NCBI GenBank assembly: GCA_009767595.1
Contig: VSDK01012564.1
Span: forward strand, 5,001 to 69,000
Source of the DNA: Symbiodinium kawagutii
Lineage: Eukaryota > Sar > Dinophyceae > Suessiales > Symbiodiniaceae
DNA length: 64,000 nucleotides
Reading direction: 5' to 3'
Part shown: piece after piece, positions 11,621 through 23,857 of the stretch
How the letters are laid out: the number at the start of each line of letters is the position of its first letter
Position numbering within the stretch: position 1 is the stretch's first letter
The notes under the pieces: model-generated
What the model was told of the DNA's origin: nothing
The model's database searches: none
Seen by the model: the letters and a program-made list of their open reading frames with translations, nothing else
Translations under genes and position numbers: made by a program

Positions 11621-13919
11621 GGCTCAATGAAAGAGATGTTTCAGTTTGGTAGGAAAGACAAGTACTGGGCGCAAGAAGGGTCGCAGGGGTCATGAGCAAT
11701 GTTGAGACACGGGCAGTGTGGAAGACTACTTCTTTTTCCGCAGGATTGGTATCCTCAACTGACCACAAGAATATCATCTTAGCTGGCCAGCCCAACCGTC
11801 AATAAATCTGAAAGGAGGTACGTGGCCTTCACACACGCTCCGCATACAAACTGTCACGCTGTTGGGGATAGGACTTGAGTTTATTCTAGGCCGGCTCTTG
11901 TGTAGCGTTTCCTGTTTAGGGTTTTTGATGCTATGATTGAAGCACATTTATTCTCTTCGGGCCGATTTGTTTTGTGTTTGCTCCACTTTGAAGGCATGCA
12001 TTCATTTCTTGTTTCTCTTTTTCCAGTCTTTGCGTATTTGTATTAAGCTTCTGGATTTCGGTGCTTTGGGATGGGTAGGTCTTGTTCGTCTCCCACTTAG
12101 CTCTCTGGTGCCTTTTGATTGAAAACAAGTACAACCCCCAAAATGGAAGCCAGCAAACCCAGCCGGCATCACCCTGTGCTGGTCAGTGCGCAGCATTCCC
12201 GAACCTGTATGAGCATACAATCATTGCCGCACCATTTCCGAACCTACATCGACACACAACCGCTACTCACTACAACCCTCCATAACCTACACAGCGCTCA
12301 CATGGCAAGCCGTTGCAGCACCACTCGTCCTCGAGAATTCACACAGCGGAACGGAGATGTTTTGGGAATGCGATTGCCCCTGCCTTGTTTCCGATTCTCG
12401 TCCATCAGGGGCAAAATTCTCAGTTTGGCCCTGGAATTATTTGGGTGTCCAGCGCTGTCAAAACGATTGCCAACATGGACCATTTTCGTGCCATGGGCGT
12501 GGTTTTGGTGAACAAGTAATTTTGGGTTCTGATCAGTCTTTGTATTTTCCACTGATGGGACCTGGTTTCAGCACTTGTGTTGCACATGTCACCAATTTTT
12601 TGTTGCTTTGTGTGTTGAAGCAACACGCTTGTGTGCTTGTGTTGTGATGTGTTGTGTGTTTGCATCCGTTTTTGTTTTTCTCTTTGTCATTCCTTGTCTG
12701 TCGCTCCATGGCTGCCAACTTTTGTCTTAGAATAGGTTGTGCGTTTCCTTGCTGAAAGCACAAACACATATGAACCTCGTATCATATAAACGTGATTCAT
12801 TGCATTTCGTTACTTGTCCAGTTTTTGAGTCAATGTAAAAACCTGTGGATTGTTGAACAGTCCTAATCTTTTCAGTGCTTTTGTGGAGTATCAGGGGTGC
12901 AGTGGAGTCCGGCGTTTACCCCGGGCAGCTTTCGAAACGGACGATCTTGAGCAGGGAAAGGCACGGCCCAATTCACTTTGTACCCAACTAGCAGCACAGC
13001 CTTGCTGCCAGGCACAACTGTTTCAAGTGCTGAGGAGGTCAAGATCCAGGTGGAAAAATAACATGTTGATGTTTTTGACGGTTTTCCACCTGTTTCACTT
13101 TTCTTTTTGTTTGCCACCCTGTTTTCCACCCAGGCAGGAATGGGCAGATGCAGCTGCTGCTCTTTGCTTGGGAAGGCAGTTGGAAGATGCTGCAGAGTGC
13201 TCCACACAATGCATTTTGTTTCATTGTGTACGTCCCTAGTGTTACATCATTTGTCTCCTGATTCGGATGTGTTCGCTTGCTCTTGGGGTGTAGCCCGTAC
13301 TGCATACCTCATCTCCGAATTGGCCAAGGAATATCCAAGCATACGTGAAGATCAACTAAGATAAATCAAAATAGACCAACATGCCCCTTACATGAATCAA
13401 ACATCTTGGTCAAGAGTCTGACCAACATCGGCGAAGATGGCTCCAGAAACAGACCGAGCACCATCAGGCCCAACGTAGCCCAACACGGGCCTGTGTACCC
13501 CAAAATAAGCCCAACAGCAGTCGGAACAATGCTAAGATGGTAGTGTACATGCAAAGCATAGAAAAAACAATATAGAGCAAAGATAATGTTTGTAAATAAG
13601 AGCATTTTGCGTGTGACTGATTATACAGCAGCCATAGACCGTAACACATTCTAAAATAGCGAAGGGGCAGTAGAAGTCTAGGTGTATCCAATACCAGCCA
13701 TGAGGAAGGTCTTACGTGAAAAAACCCTCGGCAATTTCATTGTCCAAAAGGAATATATTGGTGAAGTTGTACTTATCAGGCTATGACCTGAGTATACAGA
13801 GATTATCAGATCCTTCCATCGACGGCAATGCCTTAAGCCAAAGAACATACCTTTCACCTCAAAGGGTGGATTTGGCATTCTGCTCAAGGTCTTCTTGGTT
13901 TTCATATTTTCAATTTTGT
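11621..13919. other. no gene assigned; a few exon-like fragments
   Basis: Plus-strand fragments after plausible acceptors have protein-like composition: 13138 onward (EWADAAAALCLGRQLEDAAE) and about 13268-13361 (ending ISELAKEYPSIREDQLR). Neither can be assigned to a family, and they may be exons of an unknown gene. Otherwise nothing was recognised. Confidence 0.35.
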
Positions 13920-14270
<351 letters not shown>

Positions 14271-14650
14271 TCTGATAAGCAATGGAATATAATGTAATGG
14301 AATGTAATGGAATGTAATGTAATGTAATGTAGCGCAATGTCATGCAATGTAGTGTAATGTAATGTAAGGTAATGTAATTTAATGCAAGTTAAAGTAATCT
14401 TATGTGATGTGATGTCATGTTATCTTATGTTAAGTTATGTCATCTTATGAATCTCATGCTTTCTTATGTTTCGTGACATGTGTATGTATGTGATGTGATG
14501 TGATGTGATGTGATGTGATGTGATGTGATGTGATGTGACGTGACGTGACGTGACGTGACGTGACGTGACGTGACGTGATTCGATGCGATGCGATGCGATG
14601 CGATGCGATGAGATGGGATGGGATGGGATGGGATGGGATGGGATGTATGT
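14271..14650. repeat. pentanucleotide ladder: ATGTA to GTGATG to GTGACG to GATGC to GATGG
   Basis: A series of homogeneous 5-bp repeat blocks in which the unit changes by one base between blocks: AATGT, then TGATG (about 14491-14537), GTGAC (14537-14577), GATGC (14581-14610) and GGATG (14612-14644). This looks like successive waves of slippage from mutated units. Confidence 0.95.
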
Positions 14651-14656
14651 TTGTCT

Positions 14657-14929
14657 GCGTGAGCCCATTTTGAGCTCAGCTCAATGATGAGCCCTCATAT
14701 ACTTTTGTTGAGACCATGCGAAGGACACTGCGTTCTAGATGTTACGAGCAGCCATTTCAACAAATATCAAGAAACAGTTTCATGCCATGCTCCGAAAGCA
14801 GAAAAAGGTGGGTGCATCACTTTCACCTTTGTCCCTGGAACCGACGACACACTTGGTTCATCTTGGTTCATCCTTTATCCTGCCAGTGGAGCGTGTCTTG
14901 GGCCCATCTCCTGTGTTGAGAGCTGTTGA
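14657..14929 (+). other. possible relict spliced leader followed by an 81-codon frame
   Basis: GCGTGAGCCCATTTTGAGCTCAG at 14657-14679 can be aligned, with three or four single-base indels or changes, to the conserved 22-nt dinoflagellate spliced leader (known ending TTTTGGCTCAAG). An ATG follows within 5 bp, and an open frame runs 14684-14929. Relict leaders in genomic DNA are known in dinoflagellates from recycled cDNA. The match is imperfect and the protein is not recognised. Confidence 0.25.
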
Positions 14930-16705
14930 ACATCCTAATGCTGTGTAGCTTTTGAAGGCTTCTTTGCAAGTTTCAAGAATCTTGAAACAATTTTCTCTGC
15001 ACCAATCTCAAACGGTTGAGTGCAAATGGGAGAGCAAGTGATTGCCAAAAAAGAAATAGAAAGACAGATGACTAAGTACACTACAATGTCTACTTTGTTT
15101 ACAATACTACTATAGTCACTTCTTCAAGGCAGACATGTCCAAGCTGAAGCTTGGAAACTTGTGAAATCGATTCATGCGCTGGAGAGGGTCAGACGTCCAC
15201 CCAAAAGTGCTAGCTATCAAGGTTCCGGATCAAATCTGTAAAAACATGCTCTCGTTTTGACATGGAAAATCTTCTGTACAAAACACTGGCACCCACATGC
15301 AAACATGAGCGCAGCTACGACATGTACAGCAGCGCCACTTCTGTAAAACAGTTCAAATCTTTGTTTGAACCAAGTCGTCATCATGGCGATTGGTTGAGAG
15401 AGCAGTGTAGGTACGCAAAGACCATGGAAGAAGCGTGCTGTGTGAGCCCAAGAAGATCCATTAGATTTTGTATGCCGTGCAGATAAGAACAAGATACAGC
15501 ACTCTGACATACTCTGACCTGGCCGTGCATATCTTCAATAAACTTCAATACAATCGCTGTGTGCCCATGTAAAGTGCCAGGTGATGCTTGGGTTGCAGGT
15601 AAGGCTCTGGGGATATGAGGCAGCCAGGCTTTAAAGGCTCCGAATATGCGGGTTCACAGGTTGAGGGAGAGGCCTGGGCAGCTTTGAAGTAACATTTTTA
15701 AGAAAACCGGTTGGTTGAGTTGGTTGGAGTGTTTCTTGGCAAAACGTTTTGTGGGAGGAAAGGAAGTGGGAGAAAGAATGCTCTCCTTCGTAGAGGGTGT
15801 CCACAACATGTACAGTCATCTGCTCAAACACTGGCAGGAGAATGGGGAGGTAGCTACTATGACTGATGACAGGATACAAATTTTGTCAGAAACTTTGTCA
15901 CCTAAGGATTCGAAGACGTAGCGATTTGATGTTCTTCCCCAGCAGAGCTCGCGGGAGTTATTTCAGGCATAGAAAGTGTTGCCTGTGTTTATACAGTTTG
16001 GCGGGGAACTGCCGCTGGGTGTTTGTGCCACAGGGAGCTGCCATTGCAAGAGTTGCCAAAGAAGTTAATAGAAGTTCTAATAGAAGTTCTACTAGAAGTT
16101 TAAATCGAAGTTCTATTGTTTCTCTAACCGTTCCACAGTGAGGAAATGCAAAGTCTACCCTCTGTGCGTGAGATCCATCACCCCAAAGAGATTGCAAAGC
16201 GCATCCCATCCAGCTACCTTGTACCACGGGTTGTGCCAGTTACGTTCTGTCAAGTTTTCTTCAGCAACACTGGACACGAACTAAAGTTCTCCCAGCAACC
16301 CCGAACAGTGGTTTGGCACACATTACACACGCGATTACGCACGTGATGACACACGTGATTGCGCACCTAACCTTTTTAGGACAGGGCCCTTGGTAAGAGC
16401 TCTGTAGATCAAAGCACAAGATCCCTTGAGCTCTGGCTGAGCCCTTTTGAGAGTGCAAGATCCTTTTACAAAAACTCCAGCACATCACCAACTCTTAACC
16501 AAAACTTCAGCACTCAAAAACGCCCAAGCACTAGTCACCAGCACACAAAAAAATGGAGAATCACCAGCTCACAAGAACACCGGTAGACAAAAACTCCACA
16601 CAACATGTGCATCCCAAGTGAAATCAAAATTTGCACCCTGCGCCGGCGAGATCCGACATGCACGACGTCTGCGAAGGGTGCACCAAAATGAGAGTTTGAA
16701 CCGCT
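14930..16705. other. no gene assigned
   Basis: Unique-looking sequence. A plus-strand frame at 15715-15921 has plausible amphipathic helical composition but no family match. A short degenerate AGAAGTTCTA repeat lies at about 16067-16122. Short ACACGTGAT-type repetition occurs near 16325-16360. Confidence 0.4.
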
Positions 16706-16715
16706 NNNNNNNNNN
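16706..16715. other. assembly gap (10 N)
   Basis: Ten N characters, probably a nominal gap of unknown true size. Frames crossing it are not interpretable. Confidence 1.
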
Positions 16716-17699
16716 GAGCCGCTCGCAGGCGAGAAGCCTGGAGATGCAAAAATCTGGAGATCCGCACTCGATGTCTGACTATTGCAGAACGCGGCGGCCA
16801 GGCGGTTTTATGATTTGCAAGAAGTATTGCGCGTACCACACAAAAGTGACTGCGAGGCAGATGAAATGCTGCAGCGGTCACTCGAAATGATGTCGGCATC
16901 GCAACCCGCGCATTTGGAGGCAATGCAGCCCCTGCCGCGACAAGGTCACTTTTTCGAACACGTTCATTCTCTACAACTTTCGCAGATTTGTGCCATTCAA
17001 AAAACGCAAGCAGTTTCGCAATTTCTAAAATTTTACAAGCCCCTGTCAGCTGTACGTCCCTGAGCCCCGGAAGGTCAAACATTAGTTCTCTGGTGCCTGC
17101 CACTCAAAATTCACACAGCTTAAAAACGTGCTCGGCGCGCAGGCAAGAATGCCGCTCCGGAAGAGAGACAGTTCCCGTGCGAAACTTCCATCAAAAACGG
17201 AGAAAAGAACTATAAGGGACTCGAAAAAGCTTGCATTACAGGCAAATAGGCGGAGGGAATCCTGAATCCTGATCCAACCCAGGCCTTTACTGTCACCAAA
17301 AGAACCCTAGGTGTTGTCAACATGTTCTGGGAAAAAAGATGTTTGAAAGTGAAATGACATTCTTTTTGAATGTATGAGTTGAAGGATTGCCGAGGTTTTC
17401 GAAAACTTTGGGTCGTGGCATTGGCTACATTGAAGGAAATGCGTGACCGAGGCATGGGCTCGCAGCGTTTGCAGTATCGAGTCATACGCATACCAAAAAG
17501 TATTACCCATGGTGAGAGATAGTGAGGAAGTTTCATTTTGACAAGGAGTTTCTCGCAACGCATCCGTCTACTTGGCAGCCATTCGATCATGCGGGAAGAG
17601 TCTTGGCCTTGTAACGAACACTGGGACGATGCTTCAATGAGATTGACAGAGTCTCAAGAGATGTTGAAATGTGAGACCTTGCGACCCATGGAACATGAG
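16716..17699. other. no gene assigned
   Basis: Sequence between the assembly gap and the first clear PPR exon. A plus-strand stretch near 17610-17690 (including NEHWDDASMRLTESQEM) has a PPR-like W-x-x-A-x-x-L pattern and could be a further exon, but its register is weaker than the exons called downstream. Confidence 0.35.
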
Positions 17700-18199
17700 G
17701 TGCCTGGAGACGAGCTTTGTTCTTTCTCGATGACATGACGAGCGATGGCATGGAACAGGGCTTGGTATCGCACAAGGCTTTGTGAAATTCATGGGCTGTG
17801 CCAGCTTTACACCGCTGCCAAAGCTATCGTAGTTTTAATCATTTTTAACCAGTCCTTTTCATTCTTTCAATATCGTTCATATTGCCTTTCACATTTTTCA
17901 CATTCCATTTTGTCAATTCTTGAATCTTTCCGAAGTCTTTCCTTGCCATGGCCGTTCACAGTTTTGCAATGAAGGCTGTGTTGAAAGTTTTGGAACATGC
18001 TGGGCGATGGCAAGAGGTCAGGAAGAAAGTTCTGAGTTCAGAAATGGATCAGCATCGCATGCTGCTCTGTGCATTTCAAAAAAGTTGATGCTCTGTGCAG
18101 ACACAGTATTGGATCATTTCATTCTGTGAGGTTCTTGCAATGTTGAAATCAATGCAGACAAAGGGTCTATCGCCTGGTTTGGCACCACCGGCATTTTAT
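17700..18199 (+). CDS. PPR protein exons (three joined), first PPR cluster
   Basis: Predicted exons are about 17700-17776, 17975-18016 and 18131-18199. The first encodes AWRRALFFLDDMTSDGMEQG and ends HK before a GC donor. The second encodes AVLKVLEHAGRWQE. The third encodes VLAMLKSMQTKGLSPGL. Introns are 17777-17974 (GC-AG) and 18017-18130 (GT-AG), both phase 0 and both flanked by AG|G. After joining, the two conserved Trp residues are exactly 35 residues apart, the PPR period, which no unspliced frame gives. PPR proteins are helical-hairpin RNA-binding proteins, usually acting in plastid or mitochondrial RNA processing. Targeting cannot be judged because the N-terminus is not found. The 3' boundary of the third exon is uncertain; a GC donor may follow CCACCG. 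Confidence 0.75.
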
Positions 18200-18684
18200 C
18201 AGTCGTGTTGCATTGGAAAGTCAGTTGGATTGCAACTGCCAGGAAGACTATTCGCTTGCCCTGCGTGTGTGCAGCAATAGCAGCAGGCTTCTATTTTCGC
18301 ATGATGCCTTGCATGTTCTAGTACATTTTGCAACACTGGCAAGACTATTGTGTGACCACCTTTGCTCTTGTGGCATTTGTTGTTAGTCCGGAAGCTTTGA
18401 AAATGTGATTCCAGGAATGCGGCCGTGACAGAAGCCGTGCGTGCGAACTTGGATGTGCTGGGCTTTGTCTGATGGTTTTGAGTGCTTTGGACCCCATGAC
18501 TGCAGTTTTTTTGCCAACATGATAATCGGAGGTATTCAGATGTAATCAGGTTTCATTATTTGTTTTCTGGCTTGGGCAAGGCCTTTATGTATCAGGACCA
18601 AATCGAATTGTGCAGACAGGACAGCTCCGTCAGGTTTCCTCGGCATCTCTCATCATCTCTCCACTCAATGCCAGCTTTTGTCCA
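18200..18684. other. intron or unassigned sequence between PPR exons
   Basis: No exon recognised. The PPR register implies that about 7-12 residues could be missing between the flanking exons, so a further mini-exon may lie here. Confidence 0.4.
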
Positions 18685-18771
18685 GCTGTTGACTGTGTCA
18701 ACCAGGACGAGTGGCAAACAGTTCTTCACCTTGTTGAAGATATGACCATGCGGGATCTTTTTCCGGACAAG
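18685..18771 (+). CDS. PPR motif exon
   Basis: Frame giving AVDCVNQDEWQTVLHLVEDM followed by TMRDLFPDK, which fits the PPR consensus A-x-x-x-C-x-x-x-x-x-W-x-x-x-L-x-L-x-x-x-M-x-x-x-x-L-x-P-D. A GT donor follows GACAAG at 18771. The acceptor is placed at TTTTGTCCAG|CTG but could lie upstream, since the frame stays open from about 18619. It probably belongs to the same gene as the cluster just upstream, because strand and type agree. Confidence 0.65.
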
Positions 18772-20094
18772 GTTGGGCGCTAAGCATTTTGCGCAGCGCA
18801 AAGTTGTTTGTGGCAGTCCGCAGAGAGCAGAGGACGTGGGCAGAACAGCTACCACGCGCTCGTCTTTCAACACATCCCAATTGTTTGTGGCAACGCAACT
18901 TGTTTGTAACAAAAAAGATCTGAAGAACTGCTTGGCGACCCCACATATCTTTTGTTCCCCTTTCTTTCTTCAACTTTCAGGTCAAACTCCTTCTTTCTTC
19001 TCCTTCTCAGCCCATCCTCCCTCCCTGGAAAGTATGCCGGAAGGTTTTTGGGGCTGGCTCTTGCACACTTCATGTGCCACCCAGTGCCTTTCACCTTCAG
19101 GTTCACTTTTGGTGCTTTGGTGCTTCTCTACCATAAACTTGTCGTAGTGGCGGCCACTCCAACCAGGTTTTTGCGTTGTGTATAGAAGGGTACCGGTCAC
19201 ACCAAAGACCATGTGCAGAAATGCTTCCCAAAAGCCTTTCACACACTTTTAGTGCAAAGATGTGTGATGCGCCATGTGTTGGAATAGTTTGGACGGAATA
19301 GCTCTTTCTTTTTTCTCACATGGGACGCCGCTTTAGCGAAAGATGACAACGCGACCGTGTTAAGCTGGTGGGGCAAACGCACCGGGCCGCATCGGGATGG
19401 GAAGAAGGGCTCCATCTCAGGTCAAATTCGCCCTTTTTGATGCGGATGTTGAGCCTAGCTGTCGCCAAGCCATAACCAGTCCTCATTTGGACTTCCGCAT
19501 TTGTTTGGGATAGTTTTCGGACTCAATTGGAGGAAATTAGCTCCCATGTTGTGAAAGATCGAGGTGTTCACAACATCCTTCACAAACAATGTAGTGGTTA
19601 AAAATGGTTAGGCAAAGATTACACACGTAAAGGATTGTAAACGGTCTCGAACGAAATGGTGCTTCAACAGCCTTGCAAGAGCTCTGTATGGGATCCTGAG
19701 TAAGGCAGCCCAAGGGGCCCTGCATGCCAGCACGCCACAAAACGATTCTTGCAAGATGCAAGAGCATCCCGCCGGATGCAAGTGAACACGTTTTCCGCAC
19801 GTGTGTGTTTTTAGTTTTTTTTTCTTTAGGTCGGTGTTTTATCATTCCAATTTGTGGTATTTGCAATGTCTTTAGATTATCATGTCAGTTGTAGCAAATG
19901 AAAATCCAAATGGTGGCAATTCCAGTGGAAAAAAAACTTATGAATTTTGTAGCCATTTGGTATGGTATTTGTAGGATTTCGTCAACACGATGTTTGAAAC
20001 AGTGCTCCCACAGAACGCCTCGGTTTTCGGCCAGTTTGCGTTTCGCTACCGCGAGAAGCAAAAAAATCGGTGTCACGTCTCAAAAAGCCAACTT
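18772..20094. other. no gene assigned
   Basis: Unique-looking sequence that may be intronic to the PPR gene. Frames up to about 124 codons show no recognisable domain. No repeats of note. Confidence 0.4.
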
Positions 20095-20550
20095 CGTAGA
20101 TCAACCATCGTAGATGAACCAATGGGTATCAGTGTATCACCCATCGGAAATGAACCCACGCAGCTCAACCATCAGAGATGATCCGCCGTACATTCACCCT
20201 CGTAGATGAACCAATCAACCATAGTGGATGAACTCACGTAGATCAACCATCAAAAACGAAGCCACCTAGATCAACCATTGTACATGAACCATCATAGATC
20301 ACCCATCGTAGATGGATCAATCATCGTACATGAACCATCGTAGATCGCCCTGCGTCAAATCAAAGATGAACCACCGTAGCTCACCCATTGTACATGAACC
20401 ATCGTCAGTCAAACATGATCAAAAACATCATAGATGCACCATCGTAGATCAACCCTTGTACATGAACCATCGTAGATGAGCCGTCGTAGATGAACAATCA
20501 TAGATGAAGCACCGTAGGTTAACCATCGTAGATGAACCATCGTGGAGTCA
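20095..20550. repeat. degenerate CATCGTAGATGAACCA tandem array
   Basis: About 25 imperfect units of 13-20 bp based on CATCGTAGATGAACCA, with alternation between GATGAACC and GATCAACC forms. It is the first of four adjacent, unrelated tandem arrays. Confidence 0.9.
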
Positions 20551-20614
20551 TATCGGTTTTCCTGCACAATCAAAAGTTATTAGACCCTCCCAACCCCCCA
20601 AACCCGGAACAAAC

Positions 20615-20790
20615 CCCGATTCAGCAACTTTCCTCGATTCAGAAACTCCGATTCAGAAACTGCGATTCAGCAACTTGTCCGATTCAGCAACTCCCCCCTC
20701 CTCCGCGCTTCTGCAACTCCATACATGCGCGATTCAGCAACTCCAGGTGTGCGCCATTCAGCAACTCCACGTGTGCGCGATTCAGCAACC
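20615..20790. repeat. GATTCAGCAACT(CC) tandem array
   Basis: About nine units of 15-30 bp centred on GATTCAGCAACTCC or GATTCAGAAACTCC, with inserted spacer words such as TGTGCGC. It is distinct from the arrays on either side. Confidence 0.88.
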
Positions 20791-21335
20791 CATGATCATA
20801 TCCAATCTCATCTTTAAATTTACCGCCCCCCACTGGCTTTCCACACAACCGATGATCACAAGCAATCTCATCTCGAAAATTTCCTCCCCCTCTGCCCTTC
20901 CACACAACCGATGATCGCATGTAGTGCCATTTTGAAATTTCCCCCCCCTCTAGCTTTCCACGCAACCGATGATCACAAGCAATCTCATCTTTAAATTTTC
21001 GCCCTCTCTGGCCTTGCACACCCACTGATCACAAGCAATCTTATTTTTCAAAATCCCCCCCCTCCCCCCTTTCAAACGATGATCTTTAAATTTCCCCCCC
21101 CCTCTGGCTTTCCACGCAACCGATGATCACAAGCAATCTCATCTTTAGATTTTCCCCCGCTCTGGCCTTCCACACAGCCGATGATCGCATGTAGTGCCAT
21201 CTTTAAGTTTCCCCTCCTCTGGCCTTCCACGCAACAGATGATCACAAACAATTTCATCTTGAAATTTTCCCCCCTCTGGCCTTCCACACAACGGATGATT
21301 TCATGCAATCTCATCTTTAAATTTTCCCCCCTTAA
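20790..21335. repeat. ~57-60 bp tandem repeat, about ten copies
   Basis: Units begin TGATCACAAGCAATCTCATC, then TTTAAATTT, a C-rich run, and CTGGCCTTCCACACAACCGA. Two variant heads alternate: TGATCACAAGCAATCTCAT and TGATCGCATGTAGTGCCAT. One unit near 21050-21080 is truncated. C-runs differ in length between copies, as expected from slippage. Confidence 0.93.
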
Positions 21336-21600
21336 GAGGCAGGGTTCATCGCAAGTCTATAAGATATCCATTTGGTGTAACGCAGGAGGTTGGCTAAGGG
21401 TTGTCATTCAATGATGTTTTGGAATGGGCAATAAAAAATATGACGTTTGATGATCCCAGGTGATGATGTTGGTTAGTGAAAACGATGATGATAGTCAACG
21501 ATGGTAAATATTTGCTGCTGATCGGTATATAACCAATGAAAGATTTGTTTGGCATATGCACCTGACCATGCACTGTCACAACGGGCTAATGCTGGGGTCG
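21336..21600. other. spacer between tandem arrays
   Basis: Short unique sequence with a few GATGATG words near 21460-21500. No gene recognised. Confidence 0.5.
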
Positions 21601-22925
21601 CTAGTTGCCAAATCCGATGGTTCCTAAGTTGCCGAATCGCATCGTTTCCAAGTTGCCGATTCCGAGGGTTCCGCAGTTGCCGAATCCGTTGGTGGAGTTG
21701 TTGAATCCGACCATATCCGAAGTTACCGAATTCCGATGGTTTCCAAGTTGCCGATTCCGAGGGTTCCGCAGTTGCCGAATCCGTTGGTGGAGTTGTTGAA
21801 TCCGACCATATCCGAGGGTTCCAAAGTTACCGAATTCCGATGGTTTCCAAGTTGCCGATTCCGAGGGTTCCAAAGATGCCCGAATCCATTGGTGGAGTTG
21901 TTGAATCCGACCATATCCGAAGTTACCGAATTCCGATGGTTTCCAAGTTGCTGATTCCGAGGGTTCCAAAGTTGCCCGAATCCGTTGGTGGAGTTGTTGA
22001 ATCCGACCATATCCGAAGTTACCGAATTCCGATGGTTTCCAAGTTGCCGATTCCGAGGGTTCCGCAGTTGCCGAATCCGTTGGTGGAGTTGTTGAATCCG
22101 ACCATATCCGAGGATTCCAAAGTTACCGAATTCCGATGGTTTCCAAGTTGCCGATTCCGAGGGTTCCAAAGTTGCCCGAATCCGTTGGTGGAGTTGTTGA
22201 ATCCGACCATATCCGAAGTTACCGAATTCCGATGGTTTCCAAGTTGCCGATTCCGAGGGTTCCGCAGTTGCCGAATCCGTTGGTGGAGTTGTTGAATCCG
22301 ACCATATCCGAAGTTACCGAATTCCGATGGTTTCCAAGTTGCCGATTCCGAGGGTTCCAAAGTTTCCGAAGTCCGATGGTTTCCAAGTTGCCAATTCCGA
22401 GGGTTTCAAAATTGGTTTCCAAGTTGCTGAATCCGAGGGTTCCTAAGTTGCCGAATCGCATCGTTTCCAAGTTGCCGATTCCGAGGGTTTCAAAGTTGCC
22501 CGAATCCGTTGGTGGAGTTGTTGAATCCGACCATATCCGAGGGTTCCAAAGTTACCGAATTCCGATGGTTTCCAAGTTGCCGATTCCGAGGGTTTCAAAG
22601 TTGCCCGAATCCGTTGGTGGAGTTGTTGAATCCGACCATATCCGAGGGTTCCAAAGTTACCGAATTCCGATGGTTTCCAAGTTGCCGAATCCGAGGGTTC
22701 CAAAGTTGCCGAATCCGATGGTTTCCAAGTTGCCGAGTCCGAGGGTTCCACAATTGACGAATCCGATGGTTTCCAAGTTGCCGAATCCGAGGGTTCCACA
22801 GTTGCCGAATCCGCCGTTGGAGTTGTTGAATCCGACCTGCGCCGAGTTGTTGAATCCGACGGGGTCCGAGTTGCCGAGTCCGACGGGGTCCGAGTTGCGG
22901 AATCTGACCTTCCAAGTTGCCGAAT
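21601..22925. repeat. higher-order minisatellite (95/105-bp unit)
   Basis: The base unit is about 24 bp (a GTTGCCGAATCCGAGGGTTCC-like word split by variants), organised into a higher-order unit of about 95 or 105 bp. The marker word CCATATCCGA starts near 21711, 21806, 21911, 22007, 22102, 22207, 22302, 22531 and 22636, giving spacings 95, 105, 96, 95, 105, 95, 229 and 105. The 10-bp difference is presence or absence of GGGTTCCAAA-type sequence. Outside about 22340-22440 and after 22690 the array reverts to the simple unit. Frames of 285 codons (22136-22993 +) and 186 codons (22443-23003 -) are repeat translations. Confidence 0.95.
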
Positions 22926-23812
22926 TCGATGTTGACCCCCACAGCCCACCCAAAAAACGCATCCAGGAACACAAAAAAACAAAATGCGCGTAAGGTTTCC
23001 CATCCGCTAGCAAAAACATTCGAACTTGGATTGAGGTGCAACAAGAACAAGAAGGCACCATTCAGTGGGTTGAAGGGGACCGCAGCAATACACACACACA
23101 GACATGTATATGTATATGTATTATATATATATATATAAATATATATATATATGTATTATATATATATATATATATAAATATATATATATATATTACATTA
23201 CACCACATTGCATTGCATATGAAGTTTCTTTTGCGGGTGCATGCCTGCGCACGTGGGAGATGCTGCGTGAAAGACCCCTCTTTAGCGTGTCGTGCGGACT
23301 CACTAGATATTTCGGAAGCTTTGATCTGTGAAATATTCTGTTGAGATTCGATTTGCTACGGTATGCTGTTTCCGAAATCCGTGAAGCAAATGATGTCAGT
23401 ATTTGAGGATTCGACATGACACTTCGTGCAAAAGTGGTCCGAGAACAAGGACGTAACATATAGACATATATGCGATGTTTGATGTATTGATGAACACAGG
23501 ATGAGAGTCTTGACTTCCATCAATCCATCAGATTTCGAAGTTGATAGCACCATCACTTTGATACAACTGTGAGAAACAACTTTTTGCCTGTAACTTTCTG
23601 AGGCCATGTGCAGCTCTGCAATCAACATCTTGGAATACAATTCCCTTTGGGTCGAGACTCAGATGAAGACGGGGCTCCCTTGAGGGCGAATTTGTTGAGA
23701 CTTTATTGGGGAAAAAGCTTCAACACACAATGGAAATAGAATTATATAAATAGAGAGTAGACTTTGTTAAGGAAACTTTCTGACGAAGATATGATGACTT
23801 CTCAGCTCGAAG
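22926..23812. other. no gene assigned; AT microsatellite 23101-23195
   Basis: (AT)n and (AC)n tracts at about 23090-23195, then unique sequence. No recognised coding element until the PPR-like exon at 23813. Confidence 0.5.
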
Positions 23813-23857
23813 GTTGAAGCCCTGGAGCTGCTTGCGAAGTCCCAGAAAAGAGGCTGG
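23813..23857 (+). CDS. probable PPR motif exon
   Basis: After CTCGAAG|, the frame encodes VEALELLAKSQKRGW, followed by a GT donor (GGTTGTG). It matches PPR positions 2-16 (A-L-x-L-L-x-x-x-Q-K-R-G), although the usual Met at position 11 is Ser. The exon start position resembles that at 18131. Only this short stretch is supported, so it is less certain than the other PPR exons. Confidence 0.45.

Noticed and set aside
20790-22925. CRISPR-like look of regularly spaced repeats
   Set aside because: The repeats are contiguous tandem units with no unique, constant-length spacers and no cas-like gene; the setting is eukaryotic.
22136-22993. 285-codon plus-strand frame rich in KLPNPRVP units
   Set aside because: Pure product of the 24/95-bp minisatellite; opposite-strand frames are equally open.
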